Assembly: GCF_000332275.1 (NCBI RefSeq)
Contig: NZ_CM001776.1
Location: 3,227,737 to 3,291,736, forward strand
DNA length: 64,000 bases
Source of the DNA: Synechococcus sp. PCC 7336
GTDB lineage: Bacteria; Cyanobacteriota; Cyanobacteriia; Thermostichales; PCC-7336
Direction: 5' to 3'
Below the pieces are notes generated by a model. That model did no database searches. It had not been told where the DNA came from and worked only from the letters and a program-made list of their open reading frames with translations. The position numbers and the translations under genes were made by a program. The number at the start of each line of letters is the position of its first letter. Position 1 is the stretch's first letter. Positions 8,147-17,000 of the stretch are shown one piece after another.

Positions 8147-8341
8147 TCACACCAGCAACGGGCAAGGGCGAATCGGACAGCAATCGACCGGACGCTCCAC
8201 CACCGTCGAAAAGCTCTCCATCGCGACCGAATCGCTACGCTCGAAGGTCGCGAGCATCTGGCGGATGTAAGCATCCAACTGCTGCGATGTCCATCCCAGG
8301 CAGTGAACCGTCTCGATCTGGGCCACCTGGCGCTGGTGCAT
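8147..8341 (-). CDS. Small hypothetical protein, possibly 5'-truncated
   Basis: From the ATG at 8341 a 64-residue frame reads MHQRQVAQIETVHCLGWTSQ and ends CCPIRPCPLLV. The open frame extends upstream to 8410, but that part overlaps the start of the opposite-strand recombinase and is probably not natural. It ends 10 nt before the amber-split gene on the same strand, so the two were probably an operon. Function unknown. A junction between once-separate DNA probably lies at about 8345-8370. Confidence 0.4.
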   Translation of the reverse strand: MHQRQVAQIETVHCLGWTSQQLDAYIRQMLATFERSDSVAMESFSTVVERPVDCCPIRPCPLLV

Positions 8342-8369
8342 CCACAACTGTGCTCCCAAAGCATGGGGA

Positions 8370-9029
8370 GTGCGAAGTACGGAGGCGGTTGACTTCGAGT
8401 CGCTGCCCACGCCCCCCGCGCGGGATCTAAACGAATCTCAAGTCCTCGCCCTGTACGAAGCCTTGCAACAACGAGGTTCGTTTCGGTTGAGGGATAGTGC
8501 CTTGGTTGTCGTCTTGGCTCACGGGTTGAGGGCGAATGAAGTCGAACAGCTCGATGTGGGGCATTACGACGGCGTTCGGCTTCACATTCGTCAAGCCAAA
8601 GCCGATAGCACTGGCACCGTTCCCCTCAGTCGGCAAGCCCGAAAGATCTTGGATGAGTATCTGGAGAGTTGCCTAGCAACAGACAATGCTTTGAGTGCGG
8701 ATGCCCCCCTATTTGTCACGTTGGCTCCTAATTGTCCGGGCCAGCGGCTGAAATACAAGGGGATCTATCGTGTTGTCAAAACACTGGGGGCGATCGCAGA
8801 GATTCCCAATCTCACGCCCCACCGATTGCGCCATACATTTGCGACCAACCTGCTGCTGTGGGGGATGGACAGCTTGCACGCCCGGACCCTGACGCGACAC
8901 AAGTCGGAAGGCAGTTTCAAGCGCTATGCCAAACGAGCGATGCAAGCGGCGGCTGAGCGGGCCTATTACGAGGCGATCGGTGAGGATTGTCCTGAGGAAA
9001 GACAGACGGAAATCTTCAACGCAGAATAG
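8370..9029 (+). CDS. Tyrosine recombinase, catalytic domain
   Basis: This 219-residue protein is the phage-integrase-type catalytic domain with all expected residues: Arg in HGLRANEVEQLD, Lys in the RQAKADSTGT hairpin, H-R-L-R-H in TPHRLRHTFATN, His in TLTRHKS and the nucleophile Tyr in SFKRYAK. The N-terminal core-binding (SAM-like) domain found in complete integrases is missing; only about 25 residues precede the domain. The start is GTG. It is either a naturally short recombinase or an integrase cut at its 5' end by a rearrangement with the opposite-strand gene. Confidence 0.8.
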   Translation: MRSTEAVDFESLPTPPARDLNESQVLALYEALQQRGSFRLRDSALVVVLAHGLRANEVEQLDVGHYDGVRLHIRQAKADSTGTVPLSRQARKILDEYLESCLATDNALSADAPLFVTLAPNCPGQRLKYKGIYRVVKTLGAIAEIPNLTPHRLRHTFATNLLLWGMDSLHARTLTRHKSEGSFKRYAKRAMQAAAERAYYEAIGEDCPEERQTEIFNAE

Positions 9030-9149
9030 ACAAGATCCCTGCAGTAAGCCGACAGAGGCTTAGCAATTATTAATCGATCGGCAGATGGAGCCACGGCTAA
9101 ATCTCGATAAGCTGCTCTTAATCGTCAAAATCGCGCTCTGGGGTTGGCC

Positions 9150-11153
9150 ATGCGTACTCGGAAGGCTCTGCAGAAAAAGGCTTTTTCCCACTCTCGATCT
9201 GCTCCAGTACCGAACCCACTGGCGTCAAGACCCTTTGCTCCTCCGCCGGAGGCGATCGCCGCACCGAAGCTAACGCTAAAGGAGAAGATGGCAACGATCG
9301 AGCGATCGGGACGCGGCGGATATAGCCTATCCAAGATGAAGATTTACCCAAGTAATTTTGAGCCCCCTCAAATGGTGCAGGCAAAGCTGGCGATCCGTGC
9401 GCCTGGGGACAAGCACGAGCAGGAAGCAGATCTAGTTGCACGCCAGGTGGTGAGCCGGTTGAATACGCCAGAACCTCAGCAGACAGTAAGGGGCAAGGCA
9501 CTTCAACGGGTGGATCTGATAGACGACAATGAGTTGAGGATGAAGCCGAAGATCGCTCTTCTCCAACGGGTTGAGATGTTGGACGAAGAGGAATTACAGA
9601 TGAAGGAGAGTGCTTCTCCCCAACAGTTAGAGCTGACGGACGAGGACGACAAATTGCAGATGAAATCCAATAAAGAAGCTGTGCAGCGAATGGCTACTGA
9701 GGAGGACGAACTGCAACAGAAGTCTGCGGATTCACAGCAAGCTGGTGTAAACAAAACAGGCATGCCGGCTCGATTAAAGACCGGCCTGGAGCAGCTCTCA
9801 GGCCTCGACCTGTCGGGTATGCGGGTGCATTACAACTCCGCTAAGCCAGCACAATTGAACGCCCTAGCATATACGCAAGGGCAGACCATCGAGGTGAGTC
9901 CAGGCCAAGAGAGACATCTGGCGCATGAAGGGTGGCATGCGGTGCAGCAGATGCAGGGGCGAGTCAAGCCGACGATTCAGGCCAAGGAGGTGGCGATTAA
10001 TGACGATAAGGTATTGGAGCATGAAGCGGATGTGATGGGGGCGAAAGCCACGCAGATACGCTGCTCGGGAAAAAGTGCTTTTGAATTTCCTATCCATTCA
10101 AAGGCAATTGCGCAAGCTGACTCCTTGGCTGTATCTGATCTAAGAAATCTCTATCAAGTTAACGCCAACTGCCCCGAATACCATGCTCAATTGAAGATGG
10201 AGCAGTTGATCCAGGCAAAAGCCCCGAGCTCACAACCAGTTATCCAAAGGGTGATACCTGAAAATTCGACCAAAGGGGTATTGAGCGATATGAACCTCAT
10301 GGACAACCTGCCGATAACTGAGGCGACAAAAGATATGGGCTCTACAGGCAACCCTCCTACGGGGGCAGCTGCCCCACAGTATACGATCGACATTCAGACC
10401 TTTAGAACCGGGAGGGGTAAAAGATATAAGGGCAAACTGAGGCTGACTCAAAGAGCAAATGAGGGGGACGTTACATCCATGTATGTAGGTGCCGGGACTT
10501 ATAACACCCATTTTAAGTGGGTACCTGATGATGAAGTCCGGTTCCAGCGTTTGGACCCGGCTACAACCCCGGTGCGAAATCGCCTTACCACACTCAATAG
10601 AACGCGAGAGGCAATTAATTTTGACGAGGTATATGTAAATGTGTCAAGTCGTATTGCAAACCTCTCAAGGTTAGCGGAAGTAGAACACCTTGACGATATT
10701 CGGCATGCCTATCAAATTAGTCTCTATGCTGCAGAAACAGCCATTAATAAAGTAATTGAAGATATGCCCAAAGATGGATTTGAACCCATCGGTGGTAGAA
10801 CAGGCTTCAAAAGTGAAGAATCCACAAGGAGTTATATAGAGAAACTGATCTTTGATAGGTTACCAGACAGTTCCAGTGGTTTAAGCAGGGACCAGTCGCA
10901 ATGGTTAAGGCAGTATCTTAATCTAAGTGCAATGACCCAAAATCGGGACAACCAAAGCTGGCATTATTTTGATATTCAATCTAGTGGCTGGTGGTATAAC
11001 AACAAGGTTTTACAAACTCTTGCACAGATTCTAGATGAATATGGAGGCGTAGACCAGGAAACTCCTGCCAACCTCATCCATTATGTCGATGTAGTTATCG
11101 GAGACACCTTGGCAATTGGTCAGTATCCATCAAACGAGGTGGTTCATTTTTAA
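9150..11153 (+). CDS. DUF4157 (eCIS-core) zincin-motif protein
   Basis: This 667-residue protein has a basic N-terminus (MRTRKALQKKAF). Around residues 80-190 are several imperfect repeats of the type LQRVxxxDxxELxMK. The DUF4157 domain follows at about 200-300 with PARLKTGLEQLSGLDLSGM, MRVHYNSAKPAQLNALAYTQ and an HEGWH motif at 259-263, which fits the zincin HExxH signature; a later LEHEAD gives a candidate third ligand. This domain is linked to extracellular contractile injection systems and toxin cargo. The C-terminal 300 residues (from about 370) match nothing I know and could be an effector domain. A TTG two codons upstream is an alternative start. No structural eCIS genes are in the window. 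Confidence 0.75.
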   Translation: MRTRKALQKKAFSHSRSAPVPNPLASRPFAPPPEAIAAPKLTLKEKMATIERSGRGGYSLSKMKIYPSNFEPPQMVQAKLAIRAPGDKHEQEADLVARQVVSRLNTPEPQQTVRGKALQRVDLIDDNELRMKPKIALLQRVEMLDEEELQMKESASPQQLELTDEDDKLQMKSNKEAVQRMATEEDELQQKSADSQQAGVNKTGMPARLKTGLEQLSGLDLSGMRVHYNSAKPAQLNALAYTQGQTIEVSPGQERHLAHEGWHAVQQMQGRVKPTIQAKEVAINDDKVLEHEADVMGAKATQIRCSGKSAFEFPIHSKAIAQADSLAVSDLRNLYQVNANCPEYHAQLKMEQLIQAKAPSSQPVIQRVIPENSTKGVLSDMNLMDNLPITEATKDMGSTGNPPTGAAAPQYTIDIQTFRTGRGKRYKGKLRLTQRANEGDVTSMYVGAGTYNTHFKWVPDDEVRFQRLDPATTPVRNRLTTLNRTREAINFDEVYVNVSSRIANLSRLAEVEHLDDIRHAYQISLYAAETAINKVIEDMPKDGFEPIGGRTGFKSEESTRSYIEKLIFDRLPDSSSGLSRDQSQWLRQYLNLSAMTQNRDNQSWHYFDIQSSGWWYNNKVLQTLAQILDEYGGVDQETPANLIHYVDVVIGDTLAIGQYPSNEVVHF

Positions 11154-11215
11154 CTCTCTTCTGTCATATCGAGATAAGCTCGATAAATTGACAGGTGAAT
11201 TTACTGGGGATCTAA

Positions 11216-12499
11216 CTACGTGGTCGGGTAGCAGAGCCATATTGCTACAGCCTCCATCAACGGGTGAAACCGCCTCGAAAGCTCGCGATGCAATTGATTC
11301 CACCGTTCCCAGTAAGCCTGGGATGTGGGCTGTTTTCGGTAGAGCAGGCAAACCTCGCGTACTGTCTGCAGGGGCAGATCGAAGCGTTGGGCGATCGCGG
11401 CAAGTTTGCCATCCAGCACACCAGCAAACGCCAGCAGATCGCCCCGCTGCTTGCGTAAGGACTTACGGAGTGTTCGAATCGTGGGATGCTGCTTGCCCTC
11501 TAATTTCTGGAGCTCAACAACGATGAAGTCAAACAGTTCCTGACGCACCTCCAGGGATGGCCCCGCCAGTTCGAGTACGTCATGACAGAGCCACTGCAAC
11601 AGTATTTTGAGATCCTGAGCCAGAGGCACCAGCCTGCGTTCTCGTTGTTTGGCGTGGACCAAGCGACTGTTCATCTGTCGGGTGACTCGGTGGGTCAGTC
11701 TGGCCTTGGCAATCTGCTGCTCTAGCTCTCGTCGGCGATTAGTCGCCCCTTTTGCTTGTCTCGACAAACTATTGGCGACGGTGGCAAATTGCTGCTGGAT
11801 GTGGAAGACATCCCCATGGCAGTCAATCTCGGGCATGACTGCTTTCTGGCCAGCTCTCAAAGCTGCTCCCCCATCCGCAATGGTGTAGCACGGCTGGAAT
11901 CCTTGCTCCATCGATTCGAGTAAGTACCAACCCCAGGTGTCTTCATCTCTGGTCTCCACTCCCTGCAGCAAGTAGCAGTAAGTTGAGGCGGCATCAACTC
12001 CCGCCAATACCGGTTGAGCGCCCTGATAAATCTCGTCGTGGAGACCGACCTCAATCGTAGACAGGTCTTGGGATTGATTGATTTTCATAGCACTCGCAGC
12101 TGCCGTTTGGAGGCGATTGTGGATCGTGCTGACACTGATGTGTAGGTCGAACAGATCGCGAAACAGTTCGACGACTCCTCGATAGGAGCAGTGGCAGATC
12201 GGCACCAACGCCAGGATGAACTGGAACAGCCAAGCTTTGGTGATGGGTAGATGGAACAGCACCTCTTGGTCATCTGGGGAGGGCGCAAAGGACTCATCGA
12301 GCACCTGTTGGGCTTGGTTCGCCTGTTGATAGACAAATTTCCGGCTGACCTGCAGCTCCGCTGCCAGATGGCTGATGGGTTCTGACTTGGAGAGCGCCTG
12401 AATGGCGATCGTTTTGCGAACTTCTGGGCTTAAGCTGGCTGCGACTGAAGGGGCTGATTTCATTCGGTGCGATCGATTCGGAGCGGCGACGACAAGCAT
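11216..12499 (-). CDS. Transposase, family not assigned, probably 3'-truncated
   Basis: This protein of up to 427 residues (ATG at 12463 gives 415) has an N-terminal helix-turn-helix (ISHLAAELQVSRKFVYQQAN) and a DDE-type core with candidate acidic residues in VLAGVDAAS and CYTIADGGAALRAG. A helical insert follows, then FHPLMEAVAIWLCY right before the stop. Related cyanobacterial transposases, as I recall them, continue for another 80-100 residues after this point, so the 3' end may be lost. It sits 62 bp from the DUF4157 gene stop and next to an IS110 element, consistent with an insertion hotspot. Confidence 0.7.
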   Translation of the reverse strand: MLVVAAPNRSHRMKSAPSVAASLSPEVRKTIAIQALSKSEPISHLAAELQVSRKFVYQQANQAQQVLDESFAPSPDDQEVLFHLPITKAWLFQFILALVPICHCSYRGVVELFRDLFDLHISVSTIHNRLQTAAASAMKINQSQDLSTIEVGLHDEIYQGAQPVLAGVDAASTYCYLLQGVETRDEDTWGWYLLESMEQGFQPCYTIADGGAALRAGQKAVMPEIDCHGDVFHIQQQFATVANSLSRQAKGATNRRRELEQQIAKARLTHRVTRQMNSRLVHAKQRERRLVPLAQDLKILLQWLCHDVLELAGPSLEVRQELFDFIVVELQKLEGKQHPTIRTLRKSLRKQRGDLLAFAGVLDGKLAAIAQRFDLPLQTVREVCLLYRKQPTSQAYWERWNQLHRELSRRFHPLMEAVAIWLCYPTT

Positions 12500-12637
12500 T
12501 CAGATTACACCGATCGCTCCACCCGATCGCGTCGAAGGTGTAACCCGCAATTGTTTCTATGATGGATTTGGGTGTGTTGAGGGCATGTGAGCTCTACTTG
12601 GAAAGGAATTTAGTCTCTACGGAGAGCGAGGTACCCA
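12500..12637 (+). other. 5' non-coding flank of the IS110 element, candidate bridge-RNA region
   Basis: These 138 bp lie between a transposase start and the IS110 transposase. They contain an inverted pair TTACACC / GGTGTAA around 12505-12545. In IS110-group elements the bridge RNA is encoded upstream of the transposase, in IS1111-group elements downstream (here 13685 onward). I cannot tell which applies, and the exact element ends are not visible without a copy for comparison. Confidence 0.25.
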
Positions 12638-13684
12638 ATGAAGAAACCTACCAAACACATCTCCTATTCTGGGAAAGATATTTTCGTGGGAATTGACGTT
12701 CACAAGAAAACCTATTCAGTTGTTGCCAGGGCTGACAGTGAAGTCGTCAAGAAATGGACGACAGCAGCCTCACCACAGGGACTTGCAGAACAGCTTCTCA
12801 AATACTTTGAAGGGGCAAGAATCCATACTGTCTATGAAGCTGGGTTCTCTGCATTTGTTCTACACCGAGAACTGGTGAAATATGGAATCGATAGTATTGT
12901 CGTTCATGTCCCTTCGATTGAAGTAGCCGTTAACGATCGCGTAAAGACTGATAAACGAGATGCCCATAAACTGGCTTCTCTGTTGGAAGCAGGACGTTTG
13001 AAGGGAGTTCGAATCCTAACCGAGGAAGAAGAACTACACCGCATGCTCAGCCGAACCAGACAACAGCTTGTTGAGGACCGAACTGCTGTCGAGAATAAAA
13101 TTAGAATGAAGTTCCATCAACTGGGGCTCATCAACCATGACGACAATCGGAGAATGAGTCACAAGCTAGTCAGGGAGTTGCTCAAGCAGAATCTTTCGGA
13201 AGAGCTGACTATTGCAGTTGAAGCCTACTGGGATATCTGGAAGAGCCTAGATCAACAGATCGCTAAATTAGACAAAGTGCTGAAGCATCAGGCTGAAAGT
13301 GACCCCAATGAGAGTACCTACCAATCGGCCCCTGGAATCGGGAAGATATCAGCTCGGGTTCTTTCTAATGAATTAGGAGATATGTCTCAGTTTAAGAATG
13401 AGCGCCAGTTGTTCAGTTTTACAGGTCTAACGCCGAGTGAATATTCAACCGGTGAAAATATCCGAAGAGGGCACATTACCAAGCAGGGCAATAGCAGAGT
13501 AAGAGGAATATTAATAGAAATTGCTTGGCGTGCAATTGGAAAAGACAAGGCATTAGTCGAATTTTTTGAAAGACTCCATCCTCATACCGGGAAGAAGCGA
13601 GCCATCGTAGCTGTTGCCAGAAAGTTGATTGGTAGAATTCGGGCGGCTTTTCAACATGGAGAGGCTTACCGAATGGGATATTAA
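12638..13684 (+). CDS. IS110-family transposase (DEDD)
   Basis: This 348-residue protein has the RuvC-like DEDD domain at its N-terminus: FVGIDVHKKTYSVV (Asp19), VYEAGFSAF (Glu), KTDKRDAHKLA (two Asp). The C-terminal Tnp_20 domain has the helix-hairpin SAPGIGKISARVLSNELGD, FTGLTPSEYSTG, then GNSRVRGILIEIAWRAI, where the serine lies in the expected GNSRVR position. IS110 enzymes act with a non-coding bridge (seek) RNA made from the flanking non-coding end of the element. The gene looks intact. It lies between a truncated transposase and the leader-distal end of the CRISPR array. Confidence 0.92.
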   Translation: MKKPTKHISYSGKDIFVGIDVHKKTYSVVARADSEVVKKWTTAASPQGLAEQLLKYFEGARIHTVYEAGFSAFVLHRELVKYGIDSIVVHVPSIEVAVNDRVKTDKRDAHKLASLLEAGRLKGVRILTEEEELHRMLSRTRQQLVEDRTAVENKIRMKFHQLGLINHDDNRRMSHKLVRELLKQNLSEELTIAVEAYWDIWKSLDQQIAKLDKVLKHQAESDPNESTYQSAPGIGKISARVLSNELGDMSQFKNERQLFSFTGLTPSEYSTGENIRRGHITKQGNSRVRGILIEIAWRAIGKDKALVEFFERLHPHTGKKRAIVAVARKLIGRIRAAFQHGEAYRMGY

Positions 13685-14055
13685 GACCATGAAATTCTCT
13701 TGGATTTCGACAGGGTTTTGTGTAACTTTAGAAAAGAAAGGAGTATAAAGCGATTGAGAATTCATCGATAGATTCTTCAGCTGTGACCGCGTGCGTGGTT
13801 CTGTGAGTGGTTTACCAACTACGTTATATTTGATTGCGGCGCAGCACCTTCACAACGAATGAGGAAAGTGTGGCATCGTTACGACGATGACTACGGATGG
13901 TTGATTGTCGAGGAGATTTCACGATCGCACTGCTCTGAGTACTTTAAGGATAGTATAAAATGTTTGAAGATTAAGATCGTTCACACGAGCGTCATCGCCA
14001 TTGACAAATCCACATGGTTGAACCACGCCCCGAATTCAGGGGTGCCGATTTACGA
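13685..14055. other. Non-coding stretch between IS110 transposase and CRISPR array
   Basis: These 371 bp hold the 3' flank of the IS110 element (perhaps to about 13830) and the leader-distal flank of the CRISPR array. I see no gene that I would support. The open frame starting at 13859 runs into the repeats and has no family features. The first array unit at 14056 is a perfect repeat, with no decayed copies to its left. Confidence 0.5.
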
Positions 14056-17000
14056 GTTTCAATCCCTGAGAGGGTTTCAGCGTAATTGCAACTGCGCCTT
14101 CGATCGCCTTCGATCGCAATCAGATCGAGTTTCAATCCCTGAGAGGGTTTCAGCGTAATTGCAACTTTATCTACCATAAGGCTTAGCGGAAGTTATCACT
14201 CATGTTTCAATCCCTGAGAGGGTTTCAGCGTAATTGCAACCTATTAGATGATTCATTATCAAAATTGATTAGAGAAGAAGTTTCAATCCCTGAGAGGGTT
14301 TCAGCGTAATTGCAACAGTAGATGGTACGAGGGATGGGGGAAATTCTCTGAAGTTTCAATCCCTGAGAGGGTTTCAGCGTAATTGCAACTCAAGATTTGA
14401 CTATTGTCAATACCCAGTAACTTTCTGTTTCAATCCCTGAGAGGGTTTCAGCGTAATTGCAACTCCCTGCACTTCAGGCTCGCAGTGCGGATTTAAATGT
14501 TTCAATCCCTGAGAGGGTTTCAGCGTAATTGCAACATTATACTCCCGAAAGAGATCGACCTTGCTCTTACGTTTCAATCCCTGAGAGGGTTTCAGCGTAA
14601 TTGCAACCGTTTGCGATCTGGTGTCATGCTCGCATTTTCTTTGTTTCAATCCCTGAGAGGGTTTCAGCGTAATTGCAACGTCGAGCGTTGTAGCTCAGTC
14701 AAATACTTGGGTGGGTTTCAATCCCTGAGAGGGTTTCAGCGTAATTGCAACGTCGTTGCATGAGTGGGGCGCTCGGAATATCGTTTCAATCCCTGAGAGG
14801 GTTTCAGCGTAATTGCAACTCGACGCTCGCGCAACCGCTGCCGCTGCCGCTGCAAAGCGTTTCAATCCCTGAGAGGGTTTCAGCGTAATTGCAACGAATC
14901 TATTCCCAAGCCTTCTACTCAAGTGGGATGGGATGTTTCAATCCCTGAGAGGGTTTCAGCGTAATTGCAACAACCCGCGCGCCCGCCCAAACAGCTCCCT
15001 ATCCTCGTTTCAATCCCTGAGAGGGTTTCAGCGTAATTGCAACATTGACGGTGGGGCAGCAGAGTGCGATCGCTCTGAGTGCCACGTTTCAATCCCTGAG
15101 AGGGTTTCAGCGTAATTGCAACTAGCGTATTCAGGATCGAGTCGCATGAGTGATTCGTTTCAATCCCTGAGAGGGTTTCAGCGTAATTGCAACCGTCTTC
15201 ATATTGGACTTGAGCGATCGCCCCCTCGTTTCAATCCCTGAGAGGGTTTCAGCGTAATTGCAACACGCAAGCAGATCCCACCAGAAGCATTGATGTCGTT
15301 ACGTTTCAATCCCTGAGAGGGTTTCAGCGTAATTGCAACCCGTCCCTCCTCCCAGCCTCGATCTCAATCGAGATGTTTCAATCCCTGAGAGGGTTTCAGC
15401 GTAATTGCAACTCGGATTCCATCGAAGTCCACCCACAATCGAGGAAGTTTCAATCCCTGAGAGGGTTTCAGCGTAATTGCAACGGCAGTACGCCCAGTAG
15501 CAAACGTCTCACTCCGTGTTTCAATCCCTGAGAGGGTTTCAGCGTAATTGCAACTGTCGTCAACGCAAATCTAAAGCACTGGTTTTATTGTTTCAATCCC
15601 TGAGAGGGTTTCAGCGTAATTGCAACCACAGCTTGGTGAAGTTCCTCAGCCGTAAACCGGCGGTTTCAATCCCTGAGAGGGTTTCAGCGTAATTGCAACC
15701 CGCCAGCTCGCTGAACCCTAATGGATGATTCTTTTGGTTTCAATCCCTGAGAGGGTTTCAGCGTAATTGCAACAGGAGCGAGAACAGCCGGAGTTGGCGA
15801 CGGTATCGTTTCAATCCCTGAGAGGGTTTCAGCGTAATTGCAACCGAACGAGCCTCATCGAATCGGGCTTTCTGCTCATCTGTTTCAATCCCTGAGAGGG
15901 TTTCAGCGTAATTGCAACCCTCAACAATTGCTGGCTCCCATCGCCCATCGGGGTTTCAATCCCTGAGAGGGTTTCAGCGTAATTGCAACCCTACGACGAC
16001 ACCTGGTATCGTGGCTTTCTTTTGAGTTTCAATCCCTGAGAGGGTTTCAGCGTAATTGCAACCTTCAGACGGGAAAAAAAGGGTGGTGGAGAGGGCAAGA
16101 AGTTTCAATCCCTGAGAGGGTTTCAGCGTAATTGCAACTTACAGGAGTGCAATGCCATTATCACCACCTCCCCGGAAGAGTTTCAATCCCTGAGAGGGTT
16201 TCAGCGTAATTGCAACTTATTGTCGCGAATGTAGATGACGATCTACTCGAGTTTCAATCCCTGAGAGGGTTTCAGCGTAATTGCAACTCCCAGCCTTTTA
16301 AAGAAGTCCTCAAAGTGATTCTGGTTTCAATCCCTGAGAGGGTTTCAGCGTAATTGCAACTCGGGACACCTAGCCCTATCTCCTGAAGCTCATTAACTGT
16401 TTCAATCCCTGAGAGGGTTTCAGCGTAATTGCAACTGAAAAATGCCTCTAGGATGGGGGGCGATCGCCCTGTTTCAATCCCTGAGAGGGTTTCAGCGTAA
16501 TTGCAACAATCTTGGGGAGTGCAGGCTCGTACTTGAACTTTTCCGTTTCAATCCCTGAGAGGGTTTCAGCGTAATTGCAACGGGCAGTAGAGCTAGTAAT
16601 CCCCCGGTCGTCCCCCCGTTTCAATCCCTGAGAGGGTTTCAGCGTAATTGCAACAGCTCCGCCGCCAAACTCGCGGTGAACATTGGCACGTTTCAATCCC
16701 TGAGAGGGTTTCAGCGTAATTGCAACCAGAAGCTCCCAATGCTCCCCATCAATGCGATACAGCTTGTTTCAATCCCTGAGAGGGTTTCAGCGTAATTGCA
16801 ACAGTCAATGGGATGGGCTATTCCCTCCAGATCGAGCGTTTCAATCCCTGAGAGGGTTTCAGCGTAATTGCAACCAATGGGGGTTTAGTGATTACGCATG
16901 TCGATAAAAGTTTCAATCCCTGAGAGGGTTTCAGCGTAATTGCAACACTTCGCCCTTTCGCCCGCCTCACCGGCCCAACCATGTTTCAATCCCTGAGAGG

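Noticed and set aside
14056-14092. Array transcribed to the right, with a leader at 13.8-14.05 kb
   Set aside because: The minus-strand repeat ends in ATTGAAAC, the usual crRNA handle; cas1 and cas2 and an AT-rich leader-like stretch lie at the right end; and all cas genes are on the minus strand.
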